Shown: positions 31,016 through 40,994, counted from the stretch's first letter. The stretch: 42,132 bases of DNA from CANQBR01 sp964641395 (GCA_964641395.1 CAZXKQ010000016.1:1-42132), one strand, 5' to 3'. A program made the numbers and translations. The notes: a model not told the origin generated them from the letters alone.

Positions 31016-32740
31016 ATGACCATGGTACATTTGACGATTAACGGCCAGCCTGTCCAGGCTCCTGCCGGAACCAGCATTCTAGAAGCGGCCCGCCAGGCCG
31101 GCATCTACATCCCTACGCTTTGCTACCATCCTGAGCTGCGGCCGGAAGGGGCCTGCCGGCTCTGCGTGGTAGAGGCCAGCGGCAGCCGGGGCCTGGCCGC
31201 CGCCTGCGTATACCCCATAGCTGAAGGCATGGTGGTGAAGACCAATACGGAAGCAGTGCGGGAGGCCCGCCGCACCATAGTGGAGCTCCTCCTCACCAAC
31301 CATCCCAAGGACTGCCTCTGCTGCCAGAAGAGCGGCGACTGCGAGCTGCAGAAGATCGCGGCGGACCTAGGGGTGCGGAAGCTGCGCTTCGAGGGCGGGG
31401 CCCGCAAGACCCACGCCATTGACGACAGCAACCCCGCCCTGGTGCGGGATCAGGAAAAGTGCGTCCTCTGCGGCCGCTGCGTGCGGGTGTGCCGGGACGT
31501 GCAGGGCATGAACGTGTACAGCTTCGCCCGCCGGGGCTTCAACACCATCGTCACCCCGGCCTTCGGCCTGGGCCTGGGGCAGTCTGCCTGCTCCCTCTGC
31601 GGCCAGTGCTCCGCCGTCTGCCCCACCGCCGCCATCGTGGAGAAGGACGACACCGACAAGGTATGGGCCGCCCTGGACGATCCGGAGAAGATCGTCATCG
31701 TCCAGACCGCTCCCTCCGTCAGGGTAGCCCTGGGAGAGGAGCTAGGCCTGCCTAACGGCAGCGTAGTCACCGGCAAGATGGTGGCAGCCTTGAAGCAGCT
31801 AGGCTTTGACAAGGTCTTCGACACCAACTTCTCCGCCGACCTGACCATTATGGAGGAGGGCCACGAGTTCATCCACCGGCTGCAAAACGGCGGCGTGCTG
31901 CCTATGATCACCAGCTGCAGCCCTGGCTGGGTGAACATGATCGAGCTGAAGTACCCCGAGCTGCTGCCCCATCTCTCCACCGCCAAGTCTCCCCAGGCCA
32001 TGTTCGGCGCCATCGCCAAGACCTACTATGCGGAGAAGGCGGGGATAGACCCGGCGAAGATCGTCAGCGTCTCTGTAATGCCCTGCACCGCCAAGAAGGC
32101 TGAGGCCGCCCGGCCCCAGCTGGCAGACAGCGGCTATAGGGACGTGGACATAGTCATCACCACCAGGGAGCTGGGGCGGATGATCCGCTCCGCCGGCATC
32201 GACTTCGCCGCCCTGGCTGAGGCGGACTTCGACAGCCCCCTGGGCTACGGCACCGGCGCCGGCGTCATCTTCGGCACCACCGGCGGCGTAATGGAGGCCG
32301 CCCTGCGGACCGTGGCAGACGTAGTAGCCGGCCAGAGCCTGCCTAAGGTGGTCTACCACGAGGTGCGGGGCATGGAGGATACCAGGGAGGCCACCCTGGA
32401 CATCGCCGGCCAGCAGGTGAAGATCGCCGTAGTGCACACCCTGGCTGCGGCTAAGAAGATGCTGGAGCGGCTCAAAGCAGGGAAGGCCGACTACCACTTC
32501 ATCGAAGTCATGGCCTGCCCCGGCGGCTGCATCGGCGGCGGCGGCCAGCCCATCCCGGTGGACGGGGTCATCAGGCGGCAGCGGCGGGAGGCCCTGCTAG
32601 GCTGCGACGAGGCCAGCACCATCCGCAAGAGCCACGAGAATCCGGAGATCATCACCCTCTACAAGACCTACCTGGGCCAGCCCTTAGGGGAAAGGGCCCA
32701 CCACCTCCTCCACACCACCTACCAGGCCCAAAAACGGTAA
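31016..32740 (+). CDS. hydA: HydA catalytic subunit of [FeFe] hydrogenase
   Basis: 574-residue catalytic subunit that forms or oxidises H2. N-terminal [2Fe-2S] (Cys36, 47, 50, 64), His-Cys3 [4Fe-4S] (His96, Cys100, 103, 109), two [4Fe-4S] clusters (Cys149-159; Cys192-202), then the H-cluster domain with TSCSPGW (Cys301), MPCTAKKAEA (Cys357) and MACPGGCIGGGGQP (Cys501, Cys505). It resembles multimeric NAD-linked group A enzymes but ends about 60 residues after the last motif, without a further C-terminal cluster. The ATG at 31016 follows GGAGGAG; an out-of-frame ATG at 31009 is not used. Electron confurcation is inferred from the operon, not proven by sequence. Confidence 0.95.
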   Translation: MTMVHLTINGQPVQAPAGTSILEAARQAGIYIPTLCYHPELRPEGACRLCVVEASGSRGLAAACVYPIAEGMVVKTNTEAVREARRTIVELLLTNHPKDCLCCQKSGDCELQKIAADLGVRKLRFEGGARKTHAIDDSNPALVRDQEKCVLCGRCVRVCRDVQGMNVYSFARRGFNTIVTPAFGLGLGQSACSLCGQCSAVCPTAAIVEKDDTDKVWAALDDPEKIVIVQTAPSVRVALGEELGLPNGSVVTGKMVAALKQLGFDKVFDTNFSADLTIMEEGHEFIHRLQNGGVLPMITSCSPGWVNMIELKYPELLPHLSTAKSPQAMFGAIAKTYYAEKAGIDPAKIVSVSVMPCTAKKAEAARPQLADSGYRDVDIVITTRELGRMIRSAGIDFAALAEADFDSPLGYGTGAGVIFGTTGGVMEAALRTVADVVAGQSLPKVVYHEVRGMEDTREATLDIAGQQVKIAVVHTLAAAKKMLERLKAGKADYHFIEVMACPGGCIGGGGQPIPVDGVIRRQRREALLGCDEASTIRKSHENPEIITLYKTYLGQPLGERAHHLLHTTYQAQKR

Positions 32741-32757
32741 AAATAAGTGCCTTTCCG

Positions 32758-32787
32758 GCCCCTCCGCCCTTTGGCGGAGGGGCTTTT
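32758..32787 (+). terminator. strong terminator of the hydrogenase operon
   Basis: Perfect 11-bp stem GCCCCTCCGCC (32758-32768) / GGCGGAGGGGC (32773-32783) with loop CTTT and TTTT directly after (32784-32787), 17 bases past the hydA stop. Confidence 0.9.
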
Positions 32788-32851
32788 GCCAGGGCGGGGC
32801 GGGGAAAATTTACAAAATAATTTGAAAAGAGTGTGAATTCTTTTCTGTTTG

Positions 32852-32860
32852 TGGTATAAT
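32852..32860 (+). promoter_or_regulatory. extended -10 promoter of the CoA-transferase gene
   Basis: TG-G-TATAAT at 32852-32860 is a perfect extended -10; no consensus -35 at the right distance. It would give a leader of about 235 bases with two hairpins (GAGGGC/GCCCTC at 32955-32970; CCAGCC/GGCTGG at 33016-33035). No known riboswitch was identified in the 32741-33102 gap. Confidence 0.6.
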
Positions 32861-33102
32861 AAAGGCGGTGGAGTGTAGGCAGATAAAAGTGGCACTCTTC
32901 CAGGCCTTTTGGCAGGATTTTCCTAGGCTTGCGTAGAATGGAGCAGGGTAGGAGGAGGGCTGCGGCCCTCTGCCGACGGCTCCGGCCCCTGCGTTCCTAA
33001 GGTAAAACCTTGTCCCCAGCCCCTGGGATGGCTGGCGATGAGTTTTATTCCCCAGTGTCCCATACCACTACTAAACCTAATTTTTTAAGGAGGAAGGTTA
33101 AC

Positions 33103-34629
33103 ATGATCGACATCAAAGATCGCATTTGCGATGCAGTCGCTGGCTTGGTTACCACCGCTGAAGCTGCTGCAGAATACGTCAAAGACGGCGACAACGTTGG
33201 CGTTTCCGGCTTCACTCCGTCCGGTTACCCCAAGGCCGTGCCTCTGGCTCTAGCAGAAAAAGGCAAGAAGACTCCTTTTAAGGTTAACATTTGGACCGGC
33301 GCCTCCGTTGGTCCCGAGATCGATGCCGCCATGGTTGAGGCCGGCGTAATCGACCGCCGCCTGCCCTACCAGACCAACGCTACCATGCGTAAGGCCATCA
33401 ATGCCGGCCAGGTTAAGTACGCCGACATCCACCTGAGCCACATGGCCCAGATGACCCGTTACGGCTTCATGGCCAACCGCCGGGGCGTGGACATCGCCAT
33501 CGTAGAGGCCTGCAAGATCAAGGACCTGGGCGGCGGCATCATCGGCATCATCCCTACCACTTCTATGGGCAACAGCTCCTCTTACGTGCAGACCGCTAAG
33601 AAGGTCATCATCGAGGTTAACACCACCCAGCCTGTAGAACTGGAAGGCATGCATGACTCCTACGTGCCCCTGGATCCTCCCAACCGGAAGCCCATCCCCA
33701 TTGAGAAGCCGGAAGACCGCATCGGCACCACCTACATCCCCTGCGAGCTGAGCAAGGTTGTAGCCGTAGTTCCCTGCGACATCACCGACAAGGTTCGTCC
33801 CCTGGGCGCCATCGACGAGGATGCCAAGCACATGGGCGCCAACCTGGTCGCCTTCTTGAAGAACGAGGTTAAGGAAGGCCGGCTGCCTGCCAACCTGCTG
33901 CCTCTCCAGAGCGGCGTAGGCTCCGTAGCCAACGCTGTTATCAACGGCCTGGTTAACTCCGACTTCACCGACCTCACCGTTTACACCGAGGTTATCCAAG
34001 ACGGCATGTTCGACCTCATCGACGCCGGCAAGCTGCGGGTTGCCTCCGGCACCGCCCTGACCCCGTCTCCTGAGTGCCAGAAGAAGTTCTACGCCAACGT
34101 AGAGAAGTACAAACCCTACCTGATCCTGCGTCCGCAGGAGATCTCCAACAGCCCTGAGGTGGCCCGGCGTATCGGCGTCATCGCCATGAACACCGCCATC
34201 GAGGTGGACATCTACGGCAACGTTAACTCCACCCACGTAGTAGGCACCAAGCTGATGAACGGCGTAGGCGGCTCCGGCGACTTCGCCCGCAACGGCTACC
34301 TCACCGTCTTCTTCACCAACTCCCTGGCCAAGAAGGGGGCCATCTCCTCCGTAGTGCCTTTCTGCAGCCACATCGACCATGCCACCCTGGACGTTGACGT
34401 CATCGTCTCCGAGCGGGGCGTAGCCGACCTGCGGGGCCTGTCTCCCAAGGAAAAAGCTCCCATCATCATCGACCAGATCGCCAACCCCAAGTACCAGCCT
34501 TGGCTGAAGAACTACTTCAAGAGGGCTTGCGAGGCCTGCGGCAACAGCCAGACCCCCCACATCCTCTCCGAAGCCTTCAAGTGCTATGAGCAGCTGGCCA
34601 AGACCGGCAGCATGGAGGGCCTGGAATAA
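33103..34629 (+). CDS. succinate/propionate CoA-transferase
   Basis: 508-residue member of the acetyl-CoA hydrolase/transferase family (Cat1/AarC/ScpC type). It moves CoA from propionyl-CoA or acetyl-CoA to succinate. The active-site Glu is Glu296 in TVYTEVIQDGMFDL, and the oxyanion Gly-rich segment is SGVGSVANAV. The C-terminal domain carries GVGGSGDFARNG. ATG 33103 follows TTTTTTAAGGAGG, a 13-base site also seen before neighbouring genes; a frame starting at 33010 is rejected. In the context of mutase and decarboxylase it closes the cycle that converts succinate to propionate. Exact acyl preference would need assay. Confidence 0.92.
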   Translation: MIDIKDRICDAVAGLVTTAEAAAEYVKDGDNVGVSGFTPSGYPKAVPLALAEKGKKTPFKVNIWTGASVGPEIDAAMVEAGVIDRRLPYQTNATMRKAINAGQVKYADIHLSHMAQMTRYGFMANRRGVDIAIVEACKIKDLGGGIIGIIPTTSMGNSSSYVQTAKKVIIEVNTTQPVELEGMHDSYVPLDPPNRKPIPIEKPEDRIGTTYIPCELSKVVAVVPCDITDKVRPLGAIDEDAKHMGANLVAFLKNEVKEGRLPANLLPLQSGVGSVANAVINGLVNSDFTDLTVYTEVIQDGMFDLIDAGKLRVASGTALTPSPECQKKFYANVEKYKPYLILRPQEISNSPEVARRIGVIAMNTAIEVDIYGNVNSTHVVGTKLMNGVGGSGDFARNGYLTVFFTNSLAKKGAISSVVPFCSHIDHATLDVDVIVSERGVADLRGLSPKEKAPIIIDQIANPKYQPWLKNYFKRACEACGNSQTPHILSEAFKCYEQLAKTGSMEGLE

Positions 34630-34669
34630 GCCCTTCCAGCCTGCCTGCCAGGCAAAAATCTCTACGGGC

Positions 34670-34691
34670 GCCTGCCTCTCCGGAGGCGGGC
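34670..34691 (+). repeat. hairpin after the CoA-transferase gene
   Basis: GCCTGCCTC (34670-34678) pairs with GAGGCGGGC (34683-34691) with one G-U pair and loop TCCG, 40 bases past the stop. No T-run follows, so read-through to the mutase is likely. Confidence 0.5.
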
Positions 34692-34764
34692 ACCCCTTCT
34701 CCCATCTGTTGCCAGGGCCCTAGGGCCTTGTCATAGACCGTCGTCTGACGGGTACTCTCACCCT

Positions 34765-34791
34765 TATTCTGGATCCGTCCAATCCAGAATA
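34765..34791 (+). repeat. 10-bp perfect hairpin before the mutase Shine-Dalgarno
   Basis: TATTCTGGAT (34765-34774) and ATCCAGAATA (34782-34791) are exact complements with loop CCGTCCA. It ends 16 bases before AAGGAGG (34808-34814). Another stem, CCGTC-GTCT-GACGG (34738-34751), precedes it. Likely an mRNA 5' stabiliser or regulatory element. Confidence 0.6.
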
Positions 34792-34822
34792 TGTCGACAA
34801 AATTTTTAAGGAGGATTTGAGA

Positions 34823-36472
34823 ATGGCATTAGAAGACATCAAAGCTGGGTTAGATAAGTTTAACGCTAACGTAGAAGCTAAACTTGCTAAAGCCCCCGAA
34901 CGCGCCAACCTGGAGCCTAACCGCCTGTACACCCCCCTGGATCTGGGCGAGGGCTTCGACTACCTGACCAAGTTGGGTTTCCCTGGTGAGTATCCCTTCA
35001 CCCGTGGCGTACAGCCCACCATGTACCGTGGCCGTTTCTGGACCATGCGTATGTATGCCGGCTTCTCCACCGCTGAGGAATCCAACAAGCGTTATCGTTA
35101 CCTGCTGGCTAACGGCGGCAGCGGCCTGTCCTGCGCCTTCGACCTGCCCACCCAGATCGGCTATGATTCTACCGATCCTATGGCAGAGGGCGAAGTTGGC
35201 AAGGTAGGCGTTGCTATCGACTCCCTGGCCGACATGGAGATCCTCTTCGACCAGATCGCTCTGGACAAGGTTTCCACCTCCATGACCATCAACGCCCCCG
35301 CCTCCATCCTGTTAGCCATGTACATCGCCGTTGCTGAGAAGCAGGGCGTTACCCCCGACAAACTGCGTGGCACCATTCAGAACGACATCCTGAAAGAGTA
35401 CGCTGCCCGCGGCACCTACATCTTCCCGCCCAAGCCCTCTATGCGGTTGATCACCAACATCTTTGAGTACTGCTCCAAGAACGTTCCTCAATGGAACACC
35501 ATCTCCATCTCTGGCTACCACATCCGTGAAGCCGGCGCCACCGCCGCCCAAGAGATCGCCTTCACCATCGCCGACGGCATCGCTTATGTAGAAGCTGCCA
35601 TCAAGGCCGGCATGGACGTTGACGCTTTCGCAGGCCGTCTGTCCTTCTTCTGGAACGCCCACAACAACGTACTGGAAGAGGTTGCCAAGTTCCGTGCTTC
35701 CCGCCGTGTATGGGCCAAGGTTATGAAGGAGCGTTTCGGCGCCAAGAAACCCAAATCCATGATGCTGCGTGTTCACACCCAGACTGCCGGCTCCATGCTC
35801 ACCGCTCAACAGCCTGACAACAACATCGTCCGTGTAGCCCTGCAGACCGCTGCTGCCGTTATGGGCGGCACCCAGTCCTTGCACACCAACTCCAAGGACG
35901 AGGCTCTGGCACTGCCTAGCACTGAGTCCGTAACCATCGCTCTGCGCACCCAGCAGATCGTCGCTTACGAATCCGGCCTGGCTGACACCGTCGATCCGCT
36001 GGGCGGCTCCTACTACGTAGAGGCCCTCACCGACAAGATCGAGAAAGAGTGCTGGGACTACATCGCCAAGATCGACGAGCTGGGCGGAGCTCCCGAAGCT
36101 ATTGCCAAGGGCTACATCCAGAGAGAGATCCAGGATTCCGCTTACAAGTGGCAGATGGACGTTGAGAAGGGCAACCGCATCATCGTCGGCGTTAACAAGT
36201 TCACCCAGAAGGAAGAGCCTCCCAAGAACCTGCTGCGGGTAGACGCCTCCGTTGGCAAGCTGCAAGCTGAGAAGCTGGCCGCCCTGAAGGCCCGCCGCGA
36301 CAATGCCAAGGTTGCTGAGACCCTGGCCGCTTTGAAGGTAGCTGCTGCTGATGAGCATGTTAACCTGATGCCCTACATCCTGGAGTGCGTTCGCGCCTAC
36401 GCTACCGAGGGCGAGATCTGCAACGTACTGAGAGGCGTATTCGGCGAATACCAGGCTCATACTGCTCTCTAA
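34823..36472 (+). CDS. methylmalonyl-CoA mutase, catalytic (large) subunit
   Basis: 549-residue TIM-barrel subunit of a split mutase that interconverts succinyl-CoA and (R)-methylmalonyl-CoA. The substrate-binding Tyr lies in MRMYAGFSTAEESN (about residue 78), the His of SGYHIREAGA sits against the corrin, and TQTAGSMLTAQQPDNN and DPLGGSYYVE are standard. The protein stops before the B12-binding domain, which is encoded separately next door. ATG 34823 follows TTTTTAAGGAGG; TTG at 34817 is rejected. Codon use is of the highly expressed type. It works with the 128-aa subunit, MeaB and the epimerase. Confidence 0.95.
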   Translation: MALEDIKAGLDKFNANVEAKLAKAPERANLEPNRLYTPLDLGEGFDYLTKLGFPGEYPFTRGVQPTMYRGRFWTMRMYAGFSTAEESNKRYRYLLANGGSGLSCAFDLPTQIGYDSTDPMAEGEVGKVGVAIDSLADMEILFDQIALDKVSTSMTINAPASILLAMYIAVAEKQGVTPDKLRGTIQNDILKEYAARGTYIFPPKPSMRLITNIFEYCSKNVPQWNTISISGYHIREAGATAAQEIAFTIADGIAYVEAAIKAGMDVDAFAGRLSFFWNAHNNVLEEVAKFRASRRVWAKVMKERFGAKKPKSMMLRVHTQTAGSMLTAQQPDNNIVRVALQTAAAVMGGTQSLHTNSKDEALALPSTESVTIALRTQQIVAYESGLADTVDPLGGSYYVEALTDKIEKECWDYIAKIDELGGAPEAIAKGYIQREIQDSAYKWQMDVEKGNRIIVGVNKFTQKEEPPKNLLRVDASVGKLQAEKLAALKARRDNAKVAETLAALKVAAADEHVNLMPYILECVRAYATEGEICNVLRGVFGEYQAHTAL

Positions 36473-36514
36473 TTTGAGGACAAAACACAGTAACATTGTA
36501 CGGAGGTAACGATA

Positions 36515-36901
36515 ATGGCAAACATTAAAGTATTAGTTGCTAAACCGGGCCTGGACGGCCATGACCGCGGTGCGAAGGTTGTTGCTCGTGCTCTGCGTGA
36601 CGCCGGCTTCGAAGTTATCTACACCGGCATCCGCCTGACCCCTGAGCAGATCGCTGAAGCAGCCCTGCAGGACGACGTTAACGTTGTTGCCCTGTCCCTG
36701 CTGAGCGGCGCCCACAACACCCTCTTCCCCAAGGTAGTTGAGCTGCTGAATGAGAAAGGCATGGGCGACGTGCTGGTTATCGGCGGCGGCGTTATCCCCG
36801 ACGCTGACATCCCCGGCCTGAAGGCTGCCGGCATCAAGGCAGTGTTCACCCCTGGCACTCCTACCAGCGCCATTGTTGACTTCATCAAAGCTAACGTATA
36901 A
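36515..36901 (+). CDS. methylmalonyl-CoA mutase, B12-binding subunit
   Basis: 128-residue cobalamin-binding subunit. The lower ligand is His16 in PGLDGHDRGAK (D-x-H-x-x-G), followed by the Rossmann-like block ALSLLSGAHNTLFPKVVELL and GGGVIPDADIPGLKAAG. It matches the C-terminal domain of single-chain mutases, here split out. The ATG at 36515 follows GGAGG after a 42-base gap. Together with the 549-residue catalytic subunit it makes the active enzyme. A strong hairpin lies just downstream, before meaB. Confidence 0.95.
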   Translation: MANIKVLVAKPGLDGHDRGAKVVARALRDAGFEVIYTGIRLTPEQIAEAALQDDVNVVALSLLSGAHNTLFPKVVELLNEKGMGDVLVIGGGVIPDADIPGLKAAGIKAVFTPGTPTSAIVDFIKANV

Positions 36902-36922
36902 TTAGCTAGTTTCCACCCCAAA

Positions 36923-36947
36923 GCAAGCCGGGCTTGTCCCGGCTTGC
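36923..36947 (+). terminator. hairpin between the B12 subunit and meaB
   Basis: Perfect 10-bp stem GCAAGCCGGG (36923-36932) / CCCGGCTTGC (36938-36947), loop CTTGT. It is followed by CCTTAAAAT, so termination would be partial at best. It may lower meaB expression relative to the mutase. Confidence 0.55.
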
Positions 36948-36986
36948 CCTTAAAATATCCACTAGCGTAACAAGGCGGTGTGCATA

Positions 36987-37925
36987 TTGGAAATAGTTGA
37001 AAGACTCCTCAACCATTCCCGTCTGGCTCTCTCCAAGGCCATTACGGCAGTGGAGAACGAGTACGATGACGCTGTCAAGATTATGACGGAGATCTATCCC
37101 CATACTGGCAATGCCTACGTGCTGGGCATCACCGGTCCTCCCGGGGCCGGCAAGAGCACTCTCACGGATAAGTTAGCGAAGGAATATCGTAAGCTCGGTA
37201 AGACAGTGGGCATCGTGGCCATCGACCCCACCAGCCCCTATTCTGGCGGCGCCATCCTAGGCGACCGGATCAGGATGATGGACCTGATGAGCGATGAGGG
37301 CATCTTCGTCCGCTCCATGGCTACCCGGGGCAGTCTGGGCGGCCTGTCCCAGAAGACCGGCGACGCCGTCAAGTTGATGGACGCCTTCGGCATGGACATC
37401 GTTATCGTAGAGACGGTAGGCGTAGGCCAGTCCGAGGTGGACATCGTCAAGACCGCCGACACCTCTATGGTAGTGATCATCCCCGGCATGGGGGACGACA
37501 TCCAGGCCATCAAGGCCGGCATACTGGAAATCGGTGACCTGTTCACGATCAACAAGGCTGACCGTGAGGGCACGGACAAGCTGAACATCGAAATCGAAAT
37601 GATGTTGGAATTAAACCCCGAGCGGGTCACCTGGCGTCCTCCCATCAACAGGACCATTGCCAGCAAGGGTATAGGTATAGAGGCCGTTATCGATTCTATC
37701 GAGGCTCACAGGAACTACCTGATAGAGTCCGGCAGGCTCAGCGAGATCCGCAGGGCCCGCATCAAGAACGAAGTGACGGCCATGCTCAACGACCGGGTTA
37801 ACCGGTACATCGACAAGAACGTGGTGGAGACCCCTGAGTTTGACGAGACCGTCAGGAAGCTGCAGACCAGGGAGATCGAACCCTATTCTGTCGTTGATGA
37901 AATAGTTGGTAATGTTTTAAAATAA
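36987..37925 (+). CDS. meaB: MeaB-type GTPase, mutase chaperone
   Basis: 312-residue G3E P-loop GTPase of the MeaB/ArgK type, which protects and reloads methylmalonyl-CoA mutase with adenosylcobalamin. Walker A is GPPGAGKST (near residue 50), followed by DPTSPYSGGAILGDRIRM, FVRSMATRG, VETVGVGQSE and the base motif NKAD. I favour TTG at 36987 with AAGGCGG eight bases upstream; a GTG at 36978 overlaps that site. A rare start and a hairpin upstream both suggest lower expression than the mutase. Adjacent to the mutase and epimerase, as in many propionate pathways. Confidence 0.92.
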   Translation: MEIVERLLNHSRLALSKAITAVENEYDDAVKIMTEIYPHTGNAYVLGITGPPGAGKSTLTDKLAKEYRKLGKTVGIVAIDPTSPYSGGAILGDRIRMMDLMSDEGIFVRSMATRGSLGGLSQKTGDAVKLMDAFGMDIVIVETVGVGQSEVDIVKTADTSMVVIIPGMGDDIQAIKAGILEIGDLFTINKADREGTDKLNIEIEMMLELNPERVTWRPPINRTIASKGIGIEAVIDSIEAHRNYLIESGRLSEIRRARIKNEVTAMLNDRVNRYIDKNVVETPEFDETVRKLQTREIEPYSVVDEIVGNVLK

Positions 37926-37962
37926 AACTAACCATCAAAAAAATTTTTTAGGAGGAATCATC

Positions 37963-38379
37963 ATGGCTTTTAAGACTATCTGTGTTGACCACGTTGGTAT
38001 TGCATGCGCCGATCTGGATGCTGCTACCAAAATTTACACCGAGGTTCTTGGCTTGCAGGTAACTAACCGCGAGGAAGTTAAAGAGCAAGGCGTAGCCACC
38101 GTGTTCATCCCCTGTGGCGAAACCCTGCTGGAGCTGTTGGTTGACATCACCGAGAACAATGACGGCCCTATCGGCAAGTACATTGCCAAGAACGGCCCTG
38201 GCATCCAACACATGGCTCTGCGCGTAGACGACATCAAAGCCGCTATCGCCGACTGCATCGCCGCCGGCGTTAGGATGATCGACAAGGCTCCTCGGGGCGG
38301 CGCCGGCCATATGGACATCGCCTTCGTACATCCCAAATCCGCCGGCATCCTGCTGGAGTTGTGCGCTCCTGCCAAATAA
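37963..38379 (+). CDS. mce: methylmalonyl-CoA epimerase
   Basis: 138-residue vicinal-oxygen-chelate enzyme that interconverts the (R) and (S) epimers of methylmalonyl-CoA, needed because mutase and decarboxylase use different forms. Metal ligands are found in CVDHVGIAC (near residue 12), the GIQHMALRVDD block near 80, and the Glu in GILLELCAP. Length and motifs match the family well. ATG 37963 follows TTTTTTAGGAGG. It stands between meaB and the decarboxylase operon. Confidence 0.93.
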   Translation: MAFKTICVDHVGIACADLDAATKIYTEVLGLQVTNREEVKEQGVATVFIPCGETLLELLVDITENNDGPIGKYIAKNGPGIQHMALRVDDIKAAIADCIAAGVRMIDKAPRGGAGHMDIAFVHPKSAGILLELCAPAK

Positions 38380-38449
38380 CTTTCTGCGAGCTCAGCGAGC
38401 GTAGCCCACATAGAGTTATACGGTACTAGTCGTACAGTTGCGGTTACAT

Positions 38450-38484
38450 GCTGCCAAGCTGTACAGGTGATACGGCTTGGCAGC
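38450..38484 (+). repeat. 10-bp stem between epimerase and decarboxylase genes
   Basis: GCTGCCAAGC (38450-38459) and GCTTGGCAGC (38475-38484) form a perfect stem with a 15-base loop. AGCTGTACA occurs twice, at 38457-38465 and 38482-38490. No T-run follows, so an operator or RNA element is more likely than a terminator. Confidence 0.5.
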
Positions 38485-38526
38485 TGTACATAAAAGTTCT
38501 CCCAAGTAATGATGGAGGTGTAAGAT

Positions 38527-40053
<1,527 letters not shown>

Positions 40054-40103
40054 GGCGCTGCCTCCAGTTGCATAGTGCTAGTTAAGAAGACGAGGTGAAA
40101 ATA

Positions 40104-40466
40104 ATGGGTCCTGTTACCACCAACCCCTTTTTGATCGCGATTATCAACATGACCATCGTGTTCGGGGTGCTGATCGCCCTGGGCATCCTGATGACTCTGT
40201 TGCAATACGTCGATCCTACCAAAAAAAAGGCTGCTAAGCCTGCTCCAGCGGCAGCTCCTGCCCCGGCAGCAGCTCCCGCAGCAGTAGCAGCTCCCGCCCC
40301 TGCAGCTAAGGACGACACCGAGCTGATCGCCGTTATCGCCGCAGCTGTGGCTGCTTATGGCGGCGGGTCTGAACAAATTGCCTTCATTCGCCGGGTTGAC
40401 CTGAAGAATGGTTGGACCGTGAATGCCCGGGCAGAAGCCATCTCCGTTCGCAAAGACTGCTTCTAA
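40104..40466 (+). CDS. mmdD: methylmalonyl-CoA decarboxylase delta subunit
   Basis: 120-residue OadG-type subunit. One transmembrane helix (about residues 8-36, FLIAIINMTIVFGVLIALGIL) is followed by YVDPTKKK, an Ala/Pro-rich linker of about 30 residues and a short C-terminal helix with a terminal IRRVDLKNGWTVNARAE-type segment. The family joins the carboxyltransferase and the beta subunit in the membrane. ATG 40104 follows GAGGTG; a GTG at 40095 overlaps that site. No separate mmdE gene (epsilon) is seen here. Confidence 0.88.
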   Translation: MGPVTTNPFLIAIINMTIVFGVLIALGILMTLLQYVDPTKKKAAKPAPAAAPAPAAAPAAVAAPAPAAKDDTELIAVIAAAVAAYGGGSEQIAFIRRVDLKNGWTVNARAEAISVRKDCF

Positions 40467-40513
40467 GTCAAACTACCTAAGGAACAAGATAATATTTAAG
40501 GAGGGTCATTCTA

Positions 40514-40903
40514 ATGGCTAAATTGTACACTATCACCGTTAATGGTACTGCATACGAAGTAGAGGTTGCTGAGGCTGGCGTTACCGCCGCTGCTCCCAAG
40601 GCTGCTCCTAAGGCTGCCGCTGCTCCCGCTCCGGCCCCCAAGGCCGCTCCGGCTCCCGCTCCGGCCCCCAAGGCTGCTCCGGCTCCTGCTGGCGCCAACG
40701 TTGTATCCGCTCCTATGCCTGGCAAGGTGCTGTCCGTTAACGTAAAGGCCGGCGACGCTGTTAAGGCTGGCGACGTACTGCTGATTCTGGAAGCTATGAA
40801 GATGCAGAACGAGATTATGGCTCCTGCTGACGGCACCATCTCCGACGTACGGGTTGGCGCCGGCACCACCGTTAATACTGGCGACGTTATGATCGTTATG
40901 TAA
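40514..40903 (+). CDS. mmdC: methylmalonyl-CoA decarboxylase biotin carrier (gamma) subunit
   Basis: 129-residue biotin carrier. Residues 25-62 are an Ala/Pro/Lys-rich flexible linker built from tandem copies of about eleven residues (PAPAPKAAPA); the DNA shows the same repetition between about 40604 and 40690. The biotinyl domain (about 63-129) ends with the biotin Lys96 in LEAMKMQNEI. It shuttles carboxyl groups from MmdA to MmdB. The start follows AAGGAGGG. Repeat number is likely variable between strains. Confidence 0.94.
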   Translation: MAKLYTITVNGTAYEVEVAEAGVTAAAPKAAPKAAAAPAPAPKAAPAPAPAPKAAPAPAGANVVSAPMPGKVLSVNVKAGDAVKAGDVLLILEAMKMQNEIMAPADGTISDVRVGAGTTVNTGDVMIVM

Positions 40904-40944
40904 TCAGGGAGGGCTCTGACCCCTTGATTACACCAGTCCCCGCC

Positions 40945-40967
40945 GCGGCTGGGCCGGTCCCGGCCGC
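40945..40967 (+). repeat. 9-bp hairpin between mmdC and mmdB
   Basis: GCGGCTGGG (40945-40953) pairs with CCCGGCCGC (40959-40967), with one G-U pair and loop CCGGT. The plus strand continues into A-rich sequence, so it is not a terminator for mmdC. Confidence 0.5.
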
Positions 40968-40994
40968 ACAAATAAAAAAATGGGAGGATATTAA

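Larger units (their letters stand above)
32741..33102. other. intergenic region before the CoA-transferase gene
   Basis: 362 bases containing the hydA terminator, the extended -10 promoter and a leader of about 235 bases. Beyond the hairpins listed with the promoter, no small gene or known riboswitch was seen. Confidence 0.5.

Noticed and set aside
30999..31016. ATG at 31009 as the start of hydA
   Set aside because: It is out of frame; the in-frame ATG at 31016 has the Shine-Dalgarno at correct spacing.
32867..33102. Possible cobalamin riboswitch before the propionate cluster
   Set aside because: The B12-box and the GCCACTG-type core are absent; only unrelated hairpins are seen.
33250..34560. 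Long minus-strand open frame opposite the CoA-transferase gene
   Set aside because: Shadow of a highly expressed gene; composition is Val/Gly/Asp-rich with no family features.
40240..40690. Short direct repeats in mmdD and mmdC considered as CRISPR or mobile repeats
   Set aside because: They are in-frame Ala/Pro linker codons; there are no unique spacers and no cas genes.
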